Program-made: the position numbers and the translations under genes | Assembly (NCBI GenBank): GCA_003104975.1 | Contig: PQAM01000004.1 | Location: 1 to 64,000, forward strand | Length of the DNA: 64,000 nt | Source of the DNA: Candidatus Methylomirabilota bacterium | Lineage (GTDB): Bacteria; Methylomirabilota; Methylomirabilia; Methylomirabilales; Methylomirabilaceae | Reading direction: 5' to 3' | The notes under the pieces: model-generated | The model's database searches: none | Seen by the model: the letters and a program-made list of their open reading frames with translations, nothing else | Told to the model about the DNA's origin: nothing | Shown here: positions 26,139-34,562 of the stretch, piece after piece | How positions within the stretch are numbered: position 1 is the first letter of the stretch | How the letters are laid out: each line of letters starts with the position of its first letter

Positions 26139-26531
26139 CATAAGATTGATGCCGAAGCTGTCCTTCAGCCGCATCACCGGCCCCTTCATCCAGTCGCCGC
26201 AGCCGCCCTTCTCTTCACGGTTCCAAGTCTCGGCAAAGGTGTCATATTCCACCCAGTACACTCGGTTGTCGTAAAAATGGACCCTCAGAACCTCTACATG
26301 TCCCGGCTTTGCCCCTGGAATCCAGCGTCCCCAAACCTCCTGTTTAAGGTCCATCGGTCCCTGAGAGCCGACAACCTTCGCTACCTGGTCCCGCATCATG
26401 CCCGGCATGAGCGCCTGAAACGTCTGGCGCGTGGACGTGACTGCCGCCTGCGTCGGCGCCTGCTGCGCGAAGGCCGGAACGGCTACACCTGCTATCACTG
26501 CCAGCAACACGACGCTGGCTACTCGGATCAT
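26133..26531 (-). CDS. small secreted protein of unknown function
   Basis: 132 residues with a clear signal peptide (M-I-R-V-A-S-V-V-L-L-A ... V-P-A-F-A-Q-Q). The mature part has G-M-M-R-D-Q-V-A-K-V-V-G, a pattern like SmpA/BamE-type folds, and V-H-F-Y-D-N-R-V-Y-W-V-E-Y. A BamE-like or small lipoprotein-like fold is possible but there is no lipobox Cys. AAAGGAGG precedes the ATG. It follows gspD by 62 bases on the same strand and could be a late addition to the secretion operon. Confidence 0.7.
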   Translation of the reverse strand: MIRVASVVLLAVIAGVAVPAFAQQAPTQAAVTSTRQTFQALMPGMMRDQVAKVVGSQGPMDLKQEVWGRWIPGAKPGHVEVLRVHFYDNRVYWVEYDTFAETWNREEKGGCGDWMKGPVMRLKDSFGINLMK

Positions 26532-26593
26532 GAGAGCCTCCTTTTGTCCAATATGAAATCTTGGGTCCGCAGTCTGGATCTGTCGTTTAACAT

Positions 26594-28762
26594 CTACTGT
26601 CCGGGGTCGTCCTTCTTGTCACCATTGAGCAGCGGCGCAAGCCCCGATGGCGAGGTCGTCGGTGACGATTTCATGAGCAACTCCAGCGTCTCGACCCGCC
26701 CTCTAAATTGCTCAGTAAGTGCCCGGCCTTCCTCCGGTGAAGCGACAACATGGGGCGTAATCAGAATAACTAGTTCGTTTCGATTCAGGTTGCTGGATGT
26801 GCTACGAAACAGATAGCCCAACAGCGGGATCGCACTGAGGAACGGGATGCCGGAGTAGCCCTTCGACTTATCGGTTCGAATGATACCGCCAATTACCAAC
26901 GACTGGCCGTCTTCGACCACAATGGCGGTCTTCGTAATCGTCTTCAGGAAGGACGGCGAGCCCGTGCTTCCGAAGGAGGCTTGATCGACAGCCGTGTTCT
27001 CCGCTTCCACGTCTAGGGTTACCAATCGTTTCTCATTCACGTGCGGTTTGATCTTGAGAATGATCCCGATATCCTTTTGCTGGAGGGACCGAAAAACCCC
27101 CGAACTCGGCGTCGTTCCCCCGCTGGACAAGGTGGTGAGGCTGGCCTGTTCGTTTGTGACGATCGGCACTTCGTTGCCAATCTGGATATTAGCCTCCTTG
27201 TTGTTCGCGGTCAGTAAATGGGGATTAGCCAGCACCTCGACCTTGGTTACGGCTGCCAGGTTGTTCAGCACAAGGCGGAACTGCTCCTTGTCCACAAAGG
27301 TCGTAAACGTTAAGCCGGAGGGCGGCAAGACACCGGCAGGATCCTTAAAAGCGGCGACTGCCGCAGCGGCTGGACCCCCGTTAATGCTCGACAAGAGGAT
27401 GGTCCCGCTCCTGAGCACCTGCTCCAGACTGAAGTTAAAATCATCCGTTAGCCGGATCTGGGCCAATAACAACTCGATCAGGACCTGCTTCGGGATGATA
27501 TCAAGTTGCTTGATCGTCGCCTCGATGATCTCGTAGTTGCGGGGCGAGGTCTTGACGATCAGCGAATTGGTGGTCTCGTCCGAGACGATGGTCACCTCCC
27601 CCACCACCTCTCCCGGCGCAGCCTCGGCGCCCGACGGCAGCGGCGCCCCCGGCGGAGGCGACGGTTGGCCTGCAACAGGGGTCGGCGGAGGCTGACCGGT
27701 ACCCGGGGCTGGAGGCGGCGGCATTCCCGGCGTCAGACCCACGCCGGGCTGGCCGGGCCGAGCTGTAGGTACCGCGCCGCGTACCAGATCCCGCCGACCG
27801 TACAGGGTGTTGAGGGTATTCGCCAGTTCGGCGGCCTTGGCATTCTCGACAAAATAGACAAAGATCCGCTGGATGTTGTCGCGTTTGGTTGGGACATCGA
27901 GGGCCTTGATGGTCTCGAGCACCCGTTGGAGGGTGGAGCTGAAGCCGGCAATGATCAGACTGTTGGTCTCTTTGTGGACCAGCATCTTGGCGCCCCTGGC
28001 CAGGAACGGCTGCATCAGCTTCGTCATCTCGTCGGCCGAGAGGTAGTCGAGGCGGACAATCTGCGTCACATACCGCTCGCGTTCCTCGGTGCGCTCTTTC
28101 CCCACCTGGACGTCTTGCGGCTCCTGCTGGGCGACGGCGATCGGAACGATCTTATAGTACAAGCCGTCCTTCACCGCCGCCAGATTATTGACCTCCAGCA
28201 CCGACTCCAGGATAGAGAAGACCTCGGTCGACGGCACCCTCGTCGTCGTCCGCATCGTGACATTCGCCTTGACGCCGGGACCGATAATAAAATTGATTTT
28301 CGTGATGTCGGCAATGGAACGCAGAACCAGTTCCAGATCGGCGTTGTCGAAGTTTAACGAGACATACTGTACAGCTTCGGGATGGACCGGTACTCCCCTG
28401 GCCGCGTCACCGCGGCGAGCCCCCGGTTCGCCCAGGGGGATCGGTGCGCCTTCCAAGACGCCCGTCGATGGTAAAGGAACCGGTGCAGGCTCTATCACCT
28501 TGGGGGGAGCGGTCTCTTCCGCGTTTTCGGTATCTTCAGCCTCTTCGGTGTCTTCCGTGTCTTCGGCTTCCTCCTCTGGAGGCGCAGGTGACGTGGCGGC
28601 GGCCGGGATCGGCGCCGGTACCGGCCTCGGCGTAATGACTTCGGGCTTCGCGGGCGACGGCTGAGCCTCGGCGGTAGAACGTCCGAACGTCTGAAGCGCG
28701 GTACAAGCGGGAAGGAATGCCGCCATCGTCACGATCACAAGAAGTGCTCTTCGGGTAATCAA
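26594..28762 (-). CDS. gspD: type II secretion outer-membrane secretin GspD
   Basis: Forms the outer-membrane channel. 722 residues from TTG 28762, where AGGAAGGAGAG lies six bases upstream and the product begins with a lipoprotein signal (M-I-T-R-R-A-L-L-V-I ... F-L-P-A-C); GTG 28813 is in frame but lacks a ribosome site. A Glu/Pro-rich linker follows, then N0-N3 domains (F-D-N-A-D-L-E-L-V-L-R-S-I near the start of N0) and a Pro/Gly-rich N3 loop. The secretin core includes V-P-I-V-T-N and the closing V-I-G-G-I-I-R-T and E-L-V-I-L-I-T-P-H motifs. A lipidated secretin would not need a separate pilotin. Confidence 0.93.
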   Translation of the reverse strand: MITRRALLVIVTMAAFLPACTALQTFGRSTAEAQPSPAKPEVITPRPVPAPIPAAATSPAPPEEEAEDTEDTEEAEDTENAEETAPPKVIEPAPVPLPSTGVLEGAPIPLGEPGARRGDAARGVPVHPEAVQYVSLNFDNADLELVLRSIADITKINFIIGPGVKANVTMRTTTRVPSTEVFSILESVLEVNNLAAVKDGLYYKIVPIAVAQQEPQDVQVGKERTEERERYVTQIVRLDYLSADEMTKLMQPFLARGAKMLVHKETNSLIIAGFSSTLQRVLETIKALDVPTKRDNIQRIFVYFVENAKAAELANTLNTLYGRRDLVRGAVPTARPGQPGVGLTPGMPPPPAPGTGQPPPTPVAGQPSPPPGAPLPSGAEAAPGEVVGEVTIVSDETTNSLIVKTSPRNYEIIEATIKQLDIIPKQVLIELLLAQIRLTDDFNFSLEQVLRSGTILLSSINGGPAAAAVAAFKDPAGVLPPSGLTFTTFVDKEQFRLVLNNLAAVTKVEVLANPHLLTANNKEANIQIGNEVPIVTNEQASLTTLSSGGTTPSSGVFRSLQQKDIGIILKIKPHVNEKRLVTLDVEAENTAVDQASFGSTGSPSFLKTITKTAIVVEDGQSLVIGGIIRTDKSKGYSGIPFLSAIPLLGYLFRSTSSNLNRNELVILITPHVVASPEEGRALTEQFRGRVETLELLMKSSPTTSPSGLAPLLNGDKKDDPGQ

Positions 28763-28844
28763 TCCTCTCTCCTTCCTCCTATCCTGCCAGTTCAGGTCTG
28801 AATGCTTCCCCACAGCAGGCGGACGACGGCCGCTCTTCTACCAG

Positions 28845-29450
28845 CTACTCTACCGATCTTCGCTGACGCCGCTCCAGACGCTCCTGTCGGCGTCGTTGAA
28901 TCTCTGCCCTATCGGGCCTCTCGGATCCCTCAACCCGATTGACGACAGGCTCCGGCGCTTTCACGGCGGGGGAAGCCGGCGCTGCAGGCTCGATCGCCGC
29001 CTTGAGGATGATCTCACGCGTCGTATCACCACGTTTGTAGATGATCCGATCCTCCCTGATCTCCGAGATCGTTCCTCCCGCCACCTCTTGACCGATTGCA
29101 TAGATATTCGCTTTACCCCGGTCGTTCAGGATCGCTTTACGCTCATGATCGACGAGTATCGTTCCGACGAGTGTCGGCATTGGAATGGGAGGGGGTGCCG
29201 GAGGACCGGGCCTTACAGCCTGTGGAGGCGGCTGCTTGAACGGATTCTTCTCCAGCAGGACATCGAATTGCGTGAGAGGAGGACGAGCGGTTGGATTATA
29301 GGCGACCGCCTCTACCTCCGGCGAGGACCTCTTGACCGGCCGGCTTGGCGTCGAGGCGACTGGCGTCACCCAGCTCTTTATCAGAGCGGCCGTCATCGCC
29401 ACCAACACGACACCCAACAGAAGGTTGACCAGCCTGAGTGGTCTACGCAC
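28845..29450 (-). CDS. GspC-like inner-membrane component of type II secretion
   Basis: 201 residues from GTG 29450, which overlaps the gspM stop; a TTG 15 codons further upstream is possible but poorly supported. One membrane helix (about 7-29), a Pro-rich linker, then an HR-type beta domain (L-V-G-T-I-L ... A-I-L-N-D-R-G-K-A ... Y-A-I-G-Q-E-V-A-G-G-T-I-S-E-I) that in GspC contacts the secretin. No PDZ or coiled-coil domain follows; the tail is Ala/Pro/Arg-rich. Placed between gspM and gspD, as expected for a C component moved from the operon front. Confidence 0.8.
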   Translation of the reverse strand: MRRPLRLVNLLLGVVLVAMTAALIKSWVTPVASTPSRPVKRSSPEVEAVAYNPTARPPLTQFDVLLEKNPFKQPPPQAVRPGPPAPPPIPMPTLVGTILVDHERKAILNDRGKANIYAIGQEVAGGTISEIREDRIIYKRGDTTREIILKAAIEPAAPASPAVKAPEPVVNRVEGSERPDRAEIQRRRQERLERRQRRSVE

Positions 29451-30015
29451 CGGCGCTCTTTTCCTCCAACCCAAGGGTATAGCCGCTGACGACAACCGTG
29501 ACCTGCAGTTCGGCGCCGATCCTGGGAAACGAGGCGTTTACCTGAAGCTTCGGGACGGTCAACAACTTCGGAGCGCTCTCAACCTTGTACAGGAAATCGC
29601 GAAGTTTCTTCAGGTCGGCGTTTAAAGAGAGCTCCACCGCAACCTGCGTGAATCCCTCGGCCTTCTTCGGCGCATGAATGCTCTCACTGACGATAGTCAC
29701 CCCGCTCTCCCCGGCCGCCTTGTGCAACATCGCCTGAAGGTCAGCCGCAGCCAGCGTCAACTTCTCGCCCGTCAACAGTCGCTGCTGCAGCTGCTTGAAC
29801 AGCGCTTCGGTCTCCGCGTACTTCTTTTCGTAACGCCTTTTGCCGTCCACAACCAGTTGGAAGCGTTCGAGGGCATCGAGCTTTTCCCGGTACTCGTTTC
29901 GAACCTCCATCTGGTTTGAAATGGCCGGCATGATAAGATAATTGCCGGTGAGAAACAGGGCCACCGCGACCCCACCCACAACCAGAAACCTACGCTCACG
30001 GGACGAGAAGGTCAC
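29443..30015 (-). CDS. gspM: GspM/PilO-like type II secretion component
   Basis: 190 residues. A short cytoplasmic start, one membrane helix (about 10-30), a long coiled coil (about 34-85) and a ferredoxin-like periplasmic domain (V-E-L-S-L-N-A-D-L-K-K-L-R-D-F-L-Y-K-V-E is typical of PilO/GspM). Partner of GspL in the inner-membrane platform. GTG start overlaps the gspL stop (GTGA). Confidence 0.85.
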   Translation of the reverse strand: MTFSSRERRFLVVGGVAVALFLTGNYLIMPAISNQMEVRNEYREKLDALERFQLVVDGKRRYEKKYAETEALFKQLQQRLLTGEKLTLAAADLQAMLHKAAGESGVTIVSESIHAPKKAEGFTQVAVELSLNADLKKLRDFLYKVESAPKLLTVPKLQVNASFPRIGAELQVTVVVSGYTLGLEEKSAGA

Positions 30016-31487
30016 GGCCGCTTCTCCTTCTCCTCAATCCGGCGACTGCCCTCAGGCCGTGGCGTAGTCTTCATCTCAAGGACCGCCTTCATCTGAAACT
30101 CCTGACCCTCGGCGCCTCGCTGGGCCACCGGCGACGTGAACTGGGCATTTTCGAAGAGCGGAGACTGTTCCAGGATCGAGATCAGATCCGAGGCGGAACC
30201 GGGGATCGTACCGCCGATCCGGACCTCCCGCTTCTCGACCACCAAGAGCGTAAGCACGACGCCTTTAGGTAAGATCTGGACCAGTTCACGCAGAACATCC
30301 AGTTTCCTGGTCTCCTCCTGATCGATCATCTGCAGGGCGGCAATCTGGCCGGCGAGGACGCCGACCTCGCCCTTGAGCTGTTCGACCCTGGCCGCTTCGG
30401 TCTTCACCTGATCGAGCGTGGCGCTTAAATCGGTAAGGGCTCGGCGCTCCCGAATCGCACCGTTCACCAGAAAGACCAGACCCAATACCACGATGAGGGC
30501 CACAAGGCGGATGGTCGTCGCAAGGCTCGGATCGCGGCGGGGCGGGGCGAGCTCCTTGGGGAGCAGGTCGATGCCAAGCGGTAGGGTGACAAGACCGTTC
30601 AACGCGAGTCCAACGGCACTTCCAAGCGAATGGGCCGTCTGCGGATCCACGTCTTTTGCCTGAATCCTCTGAAACGGTTGAAAAAACTCCACCTCAAGAC
30701 CGGTCCGTTCGGCCAGGTGGTGCAGCAGATCCCCCTTACCGGCACCGGTTCCCGAGAGAGAGATGCGCCCCGTGCGTCGGTCGCCGTTGGCGTCAAGGTG
30801 ACCGACCAACATAGAAAGCTCCGAGACAAGTCGATCAAGCGGCGCGGCCGGATCAAGGGTCAGCCACTTGGAATATCGAAGGATCCCCTGCTTGGCCAGG
30901 CCCAGTTCCGCCTCACCATCCCGAAGATCGATAAGGGCCCTCAGGGATTCTGCGCCAGATCCCTGGTTATAGAACAGCGCATTGAACGAGGCAAACGCCG
31001 AGACGCCAAGAGCGGTCGGCGTGATCCCCGCCTCGTGCAGCAGCGCAAGATACCGACCGATCTCCTCTTTTTTTGTTGCCGCCAGCAGGACCGTGGCCTG
31101 TTCGGCATCGCGTGCCAGCACCTGGAAATCGTACTGCGCCTCCTCCAGGGGAAAGGGAATATGGCGTTCAACCTCGTAGTCGACAATCCCCTTCATCTCC
31201 TCGTCGCCCACTGCGGGGATACCGACTGAACGCATGGTGATAAGACGCCGCGGCAGGCCGAGGGTTACGAAGGCGGGCCGTTTGGGCAATCGAGACAACA
31301 GGCCGGTCAGCCGCTCTTTGAGCGCTTCCGGCCTGTCTTTCTCATCGGCCGGCAACGATTCGATACCCCAATCGAGGAGCTGAATTCGCCCAAATGCCTT
31401 ACTCAATAAGGCGTGACACAACAGCCCTCCTCGAATGTCGATACCCAGACCGACCTTTGGTGCCGGGATCAGGTCGCCGAGCTTCAT
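30012..31487 (-). CDS. gspL: GspL-type platform protein, PilM-PilN fusion
   Basis: 491 residues. The first ~300 form an actin-like ATPase domain like PilM (G-L-G-I-D-I-R-G-G-L at the start, I-D-L-R-D-G-E-A-E-L, I-S-L-S-G-T-G-A). A membrane helix at about 325-345 (L-V-A-L-I-V-V-L-G-L-V-F-L-V) is followed by a coiled coil and a PilN-like ferredoxin fold (V-V-L-T-L-L-V-V-E-K-R-E-V-R-I-G-G-T). This is the GspL layout: cytoplasmic cup that grips GspE, helix, periplasmic partner for GspM. ATGA coupling to gspK and GTGA to gspM. Confidence 0.9.
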   Translation of the reverse strand: MKLGDLIPAPKVGLGIDIRGGLLCHALLSKAFGRIQLLDWGIESLPADEKDRPEALKERLTGLLSRLPKRPAFVTLGLPRRLITMRSVGIPAVGDEEMKGIVDYEVERHIPFPLEEAQYDFQVLARDAEQATVLLAATKKEEIGRYLALLHEAGITPTALGVSAFASFNALFYNQGSGAESLRALIDLRDGEAELGLAKQGILRYSKWLTLDPAAPLDRLVSELSMLVGHLDANGDRRTGRISLSGTGAGKGDLLHHLAERTGLEVEFFQPFQRIQAKDVDPQTAHSLGSAVGLALNGLVTLPLGIDLLPKELAPPRRDPSLATTIRLVALIVVLGLVFLVNGAIRERRALTDLSATLDQVKTEAARVEQLKGEVGVLAGQIAALQMIDQEETRKLDVLRELVQILPKGVVLTLLVVEKREVRIGGTIPGSASDLISILEQSPLFENAQFTSPVAQRGAEGQEFQMKAVLEMKTTPRPEGSRRIEEKEKRP

Positions 31488-32713
31488 ACGCCGGCCTGCC
31501 TCGGATCGAGACTCCAGAGCTGGATCGAGAGCTTCGGTCGCCCGGCCAGCCCGTCGTTTCGCAAAATGGCCCCTATGCGAACCGTCAACCGCGATCCCTC
31601 CATTCGTCCGCTCGACCGGACCGCAAAACTCTTTGATCGTACGTCAGCGATCTGATTCAGCATGGCGCGAACCTGCCCCGGACTCGTTGCCCCGGTTTGG
31701 CCCGCAGGTAACATCTGGAACCCCTGCCGACCCCCTCCTGAGATGGAGGTGAGGTGGAGGGTAAATTCACCGGGGCTCTTGAACGCCGCCGCCGTACGCC
31801 GATCCAGGACCGATTTCGTCTCAACAGCCGTCAGTCCAAGGGCCATCATTATTTCCGGGCTGGCCGTATTGACATTGATCCTGCCCGAACTGAAGACCGA
31901 CAGGTAACGGGCCACTCCAAGATATTCCCCCGCTTTGATATCCCGTTCCCAGGGAAGCTGCGCCTGTAACTCCGTCCGTCGTTGTTGATTGGTCACATTG
32001 CCGTAGAGGATCTCCGGCGTCATTCCCTTGACCAACAGCAACTCGTCAATAGCGGTGAAGTCGCCGTTCTTCGACCGATATGGAGTAGGTCGCGACAGGT
32101 AGTAATCATCCTCAGCGCCATTGACGCGATGGAGGGTATCGGCATCGCGCCAGTCCTGGATCGAATCGACAATGGTCGCGACCACTTTCTCGTCCGTGAC
32201 GCCGGCATTGGAGAAGAGCCGACGGAGTATCGCATCGTAGTGGGGGATGAGCGCGGGTGGCGGGTTCAGGGGGATCTTGCCCTCTTCGTCCGTCACAGCG
32301 ACCCAGTAATGCCCGCCGCCCAATGCAACATTCTCATAGGCGGCCGGATTGGTGTGCCAGCGCTCGGTTGTCGCGTCATACAGCGTAGAGTCCGGGACAA
32401 CGTTGCGGTCGGCATTGATGATCTCCGCCGCCGCCCTGTAGACACCCGCCTCGGCCAGGTAGTACGCCTCCGCCTCCTGTCGGAAGTTGCCGGCTGCAGC
32501 CAGCTCTGTGCGCATCGAGAAGGTAAAGGTCGTAAATACGACGCCCAGAAATGTCAGGATCCAGAGGACGACGATGAGCGCCAGGCCGCGCTCATCACCT
32601 GAGGGTGTAGGGTGTAGGGTGTAGGGTGTAGAATACTGAACAGCCCAAATACCCCGCCATCCCTTCCGACTCGAAACTGAACACTGGACACTGAACACTG
32701 AACACTTTTTCAT
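31484..32713 (-). CDS. gspK: minor pseudopilin GspK
   Basis: 409 residues. The mature part starts near R-G-L-A-L-I-V-V-L-W-I-L and has the large GspK insert with SAM-like helices (I-N-V-N-T-A-S-P-E-I-M-M-A-L-G-L). It caps the pseudopilus tip with GspI and GspJ. The 45 or so residues before the cleavage site are unusual: they are largely encoded by 7-base tandem repeats (32604-32631, 32677-32704). ATG start overlaps the gspJ stop (ATGA). Confidence 0.92.
   Translation of the reverse strand: MKKCSVFSVQCSVSSRKGWRGIWAVQYSTPYTLHPTPSGDERGLALIVVLWILTFLGVVFTTFTFSMRTELAAAGNFRQEAEAYYLAEAGVYRAAAEIINADRNVVPDSTLYDATTERWHTNPAAYENVALGGGHYWVAVTDEEGKIPLNPPPALIPHYDAILRRLFSNAGVTDEKVVATIVDSIQDWRDADTLHRVNGAEDDYYLSRPTPYRSKNGDFTAIDELLLVKGMTPEILYGNVTNQQRRTELQAQLPWERDIKAGEYLGVARYLSVFSSGRINVNTASPEIMMALGLTAVETKSVLDRRTAAAFKSPGEFTLHLTSISGGGRQGFQMLPAGQTGATSPGQVRAMLNQIADVRSKSFAVRSSGRMEGSRLTVRIGAILRNDGLAGRPKLSIQLWSLDPRQAGV
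32604..32704. repeat. 7-base tandem repeats inside the gspK leader
   Basis: Four GGTGTAG units (32604-32631) and, nearer the start codon, CTGAACA-CTGGACA-CTGAACA-CTGAACA (32677-32704). Both tracts are translated as part of the prepilin leader. Confidence 0.85.
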
Positions 32714-33504
32714 AAAGTTCGCCCCACTTGCACCGGAAAGACCAATGGCGGCAGAATCAACTCGCGGATGCCCTGCGCCTTCGTCTGCCTGATCGTCAGG
32801 GTGAGTTCAACGGCCGACGGCAGGCGGTCAGAGCCTTTGAGGGACCGCTGACCGGGCGACGCGGTGACTCTGCGCGGCAGAGGCTGAGAGGTTTCATCGA
32901 GCGAGGGGTCCCACATATCACGCCAGACGGGGGGGCGGTTCTCGTCCGGTCTACCCTCCGGTACCAGATACCGAAAGCGCACTTCCGTAACCCGCTCGTC
33001 AACGGATCTGGTCCGCTCTTCAAATGGCGTCGATGCCGAATCGGTCAGGGGATAGCTTGTCGTGGCCACCAGTCCCCCTCCGGACTCGATGCTATAGCCT
33101 ACCATTCTGATCATGTGATTGAACGGTTCGCTTCCATAGATCTGCGGGAGGGCGGCAAACTCAATAGAGTCCGACTTACCATGAAACACAACCACATCCC
33201 TGTCCTGCTCTTTCACGCGCAACGGATAGATCATCGCCAGATCCCGCGCGAGCGTATCGATAAGGGTGCGATTGCGCTGATTCTCCTCCGCCCGCGCCTC
33301 CCCGCTCTCCCAGGACTTCACACCGATCTGGATCGCCCCCAACACAGCAGCGAAGATCAGTGCTACGATCGTGAGGGAGATCAGCAACTCCATCAACGTG
33401 AAGCCGCCCGCACCGGCTGGCACAGAGGGGTGAGGGCGAAGCCCGACACGCACCTCCCTTAATACTGGACACTTGACACTGGACACTGTCTTACTGGACG
33501 ACAC
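32710..33504 (-). CDS. gspJ: minor pseudopilin GspJ
   Basis: 264 residues. Prepilin cleavage site G-G/F-T-L-M-E-L-L-I-S. The globular part carries R-L-x-R-D-L-A-M-I-Y-type GspJ sequence and a W-D-P-x-x motif. The GTG start at 33504 gives an atypically long leader of about 35 residues that includes repeat-encoded sequence (33465-33485). An in-frame GTG seven codons before the cleavage site (V in P-S-V-P-A-G-A-G-G) would give a normal 7-residue leader but has no ribosome site. Confidence 0.9.
   Translation of the reverse strand: MSSSKTVSSVKCPVLREVRVGLRPHPSVPAGAGGFTLMELLISLTIVALIFAAVLGAIQIGVKSWESGEARAEENQRNRTLIDTLARDLAMIYPLRVKEQDRDVVVFHGKSDSIEFAALPQIYGSEPFNHMIRMVGYSIESGGGLVATTSYPLTDSASTPFEERTRSVDERVTEVRFRYLVPEGRPDENRPPVWRDMWDPSLDETSQPLPRRVTASPGQRSLKGSDRLPSAVELTLTIRQTKAQGIRELILPPLVFPVQVGRTL
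33465..33485. repeat. 7-base tandem repeat inside the gspJ leader
   Basis: CTGGACA-CTTGACA-CTGGACA, in the first codons of gspJ. Confidence 0.8.
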
Positions 33505-33997
33505 GCGTTTGCCCCAATTTTTTCTCGTCCACCGCCATCCTCAAGGTCTGCAGATTCACAGACTTCTCTCCGCGACGACTCGGCCATGAAATACGAACAC
33601 TCACACTATAGAGTCGACCGGGAAGCTCTTCCGCCTGTTCGAGCGCCCGGATCTCCGATGCCCAACGGAATCCGCCGCCCAGTTCCCCTCCGTCGGCCGC
33701 GCGCGTCAGATCTCGCGCAACGGATACCTCGGCCATCTTATGTTGGGCCAGCAGAACCGCTTGGGTGTACTCCTCAGACGCCTTCGCCGAGCGAACGCCC
33801 GTCGCCAGCAACTCCATCGCCAGGGCGAATCCGATACCAAGAATCGCTAAAGCAATAATGACCTCCAGCAACGTAAAGCCGGCTTTGCCGGACGGTGTTG
33901 AGTGTTGAGCGTGACGTGTTGCGTATTGTGTCGGCAACTCGAAACGTTCTCCTCTTGGCACGTGACACTTAACCCTCGACACGTGGCACTTCTTCAT
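33491..33997 (-). CDS. gspI: minor pseudopilin GspI
   Basis: 168 residues. Cleavage site K-A-G/F-T-L-L-E-V-I-I-A-L followed by the small GspI globular fold (I-R-A-L-E-Q-A-E). The ATG start gives a leader of about 40 residues, of which two tracts are encoded by heptad repeats (33896-33930 and 33959-33993). A TTG at the L in F-E-L-P-T-Q, 11 bases after AGGAG, would shorten it. The start of gspJ lies inside its 3' end. Confidence 0.9.
   Translation of the reverse strand: MKKCHVSRVKCHVPRGERFELPTQYATRHAQHSTPSGKAGFTLLEVIIALAILGIGFALAMELLATGVRSAKASEEYTQAVLLAQHKMAEVSVARDLTRAADGGELGGGFRWASEIRALEQAEELPGRLYSVSVRISWPSRRGEKSVNLQTLRMAVDEKKLGQTRVVQ
33896..33993. repeat. 7-base tandem repeats inside the gspI leader
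   Basis: TGTTGAG-TGTTGAG-CGTGACG-TGTTGCG-TATTGTG (33896-33930) and CACGTGA-CACTTAA-CCCTCGA-CACGTGG-CACTTCT (33959-33993). Confidence 0.8.
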
Positions 33998-34001
33998 GGT
34001 A

Positions 34002-34562
34002 CTAGGCGGCTTCTCCGGTACTGATGCGAACCAACCCTACCGATGCATCCACCACAATTCGATAGCCTCTTCCCTTCTCGTCGGCGAGGTCGATCGATCC
34101 GCCCGTCGAACTCCCCTGCGGAAAGAAGACGATGACGCCGCGCTCATCCGGCAAAAGAGGGCCGGTTGCAAGCAGAACGGACTTGAGACTCACACCGGGC
34201 GGAAGCGAACGGACCCGCGCCTGCCGAATCTGAGCCAGCCAAGGCTGCTCGGGATCCTCGACCGTCTCTACCCGGTCGATCCCGCCGAGTCGGCTGACGA
34301 TCCAGTCCGGTCCGCGGAGCCAGTAACGATTTGTCTGCCGGTCGAAGACCACCTCTAAGATGTCCTGGTTGGCAATGGCCTGGGTCCTGGCCAACCGACA
34401 GAGCGCGGCGATATCCCTGGTCGTCGCCTTAAGCTGAGCCTGCCCGAATGATCGGTTGAAGGCCGGCGCCACCAGGACTGTTGCCAACATGAGAATAAAG
34501 AGAACGACGGTGAGCTCGAGGAGTGTGAATCCCCCCGCCTCTCGCCTCGCCCTATTGTTCAA
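34002..34562 (-). CDS. gspH: minor pseudopilin GspH
   Basis: 186 residues. A normal 11-residue leader (M-N-N-R-A-R-R-E-A-G-G) precedes F-T-L-L-E-L-T-V-V-L-F. The C-terminal beta domain has G-x-V-V-F-F-P-Q-G-S-S-T-G-G, typical of GspH/FimT. TTG start with AAGGAGG upstream; it overlaps the end of gspG by 11 bases. It is the only pseudopilin gene here without a heptad tract. Confidence 0.92.
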   Translation of the reverse strand: MNNRARREAGGFTLLELTVVLFILMLATVLVAPAFNRSFGQAQLKATTRDIAALCRLARTQAIANQDILEVVFDRQTNRYWLRGPDWIVSRLGGIDRVETVEDPEQPWLAQIRQARVRSLPPGVSLKSVLLATGPLLPDERGVIVFFPQGSSTGGSIDLADEKGRGYRIVVDASVGLVRISTGEAA

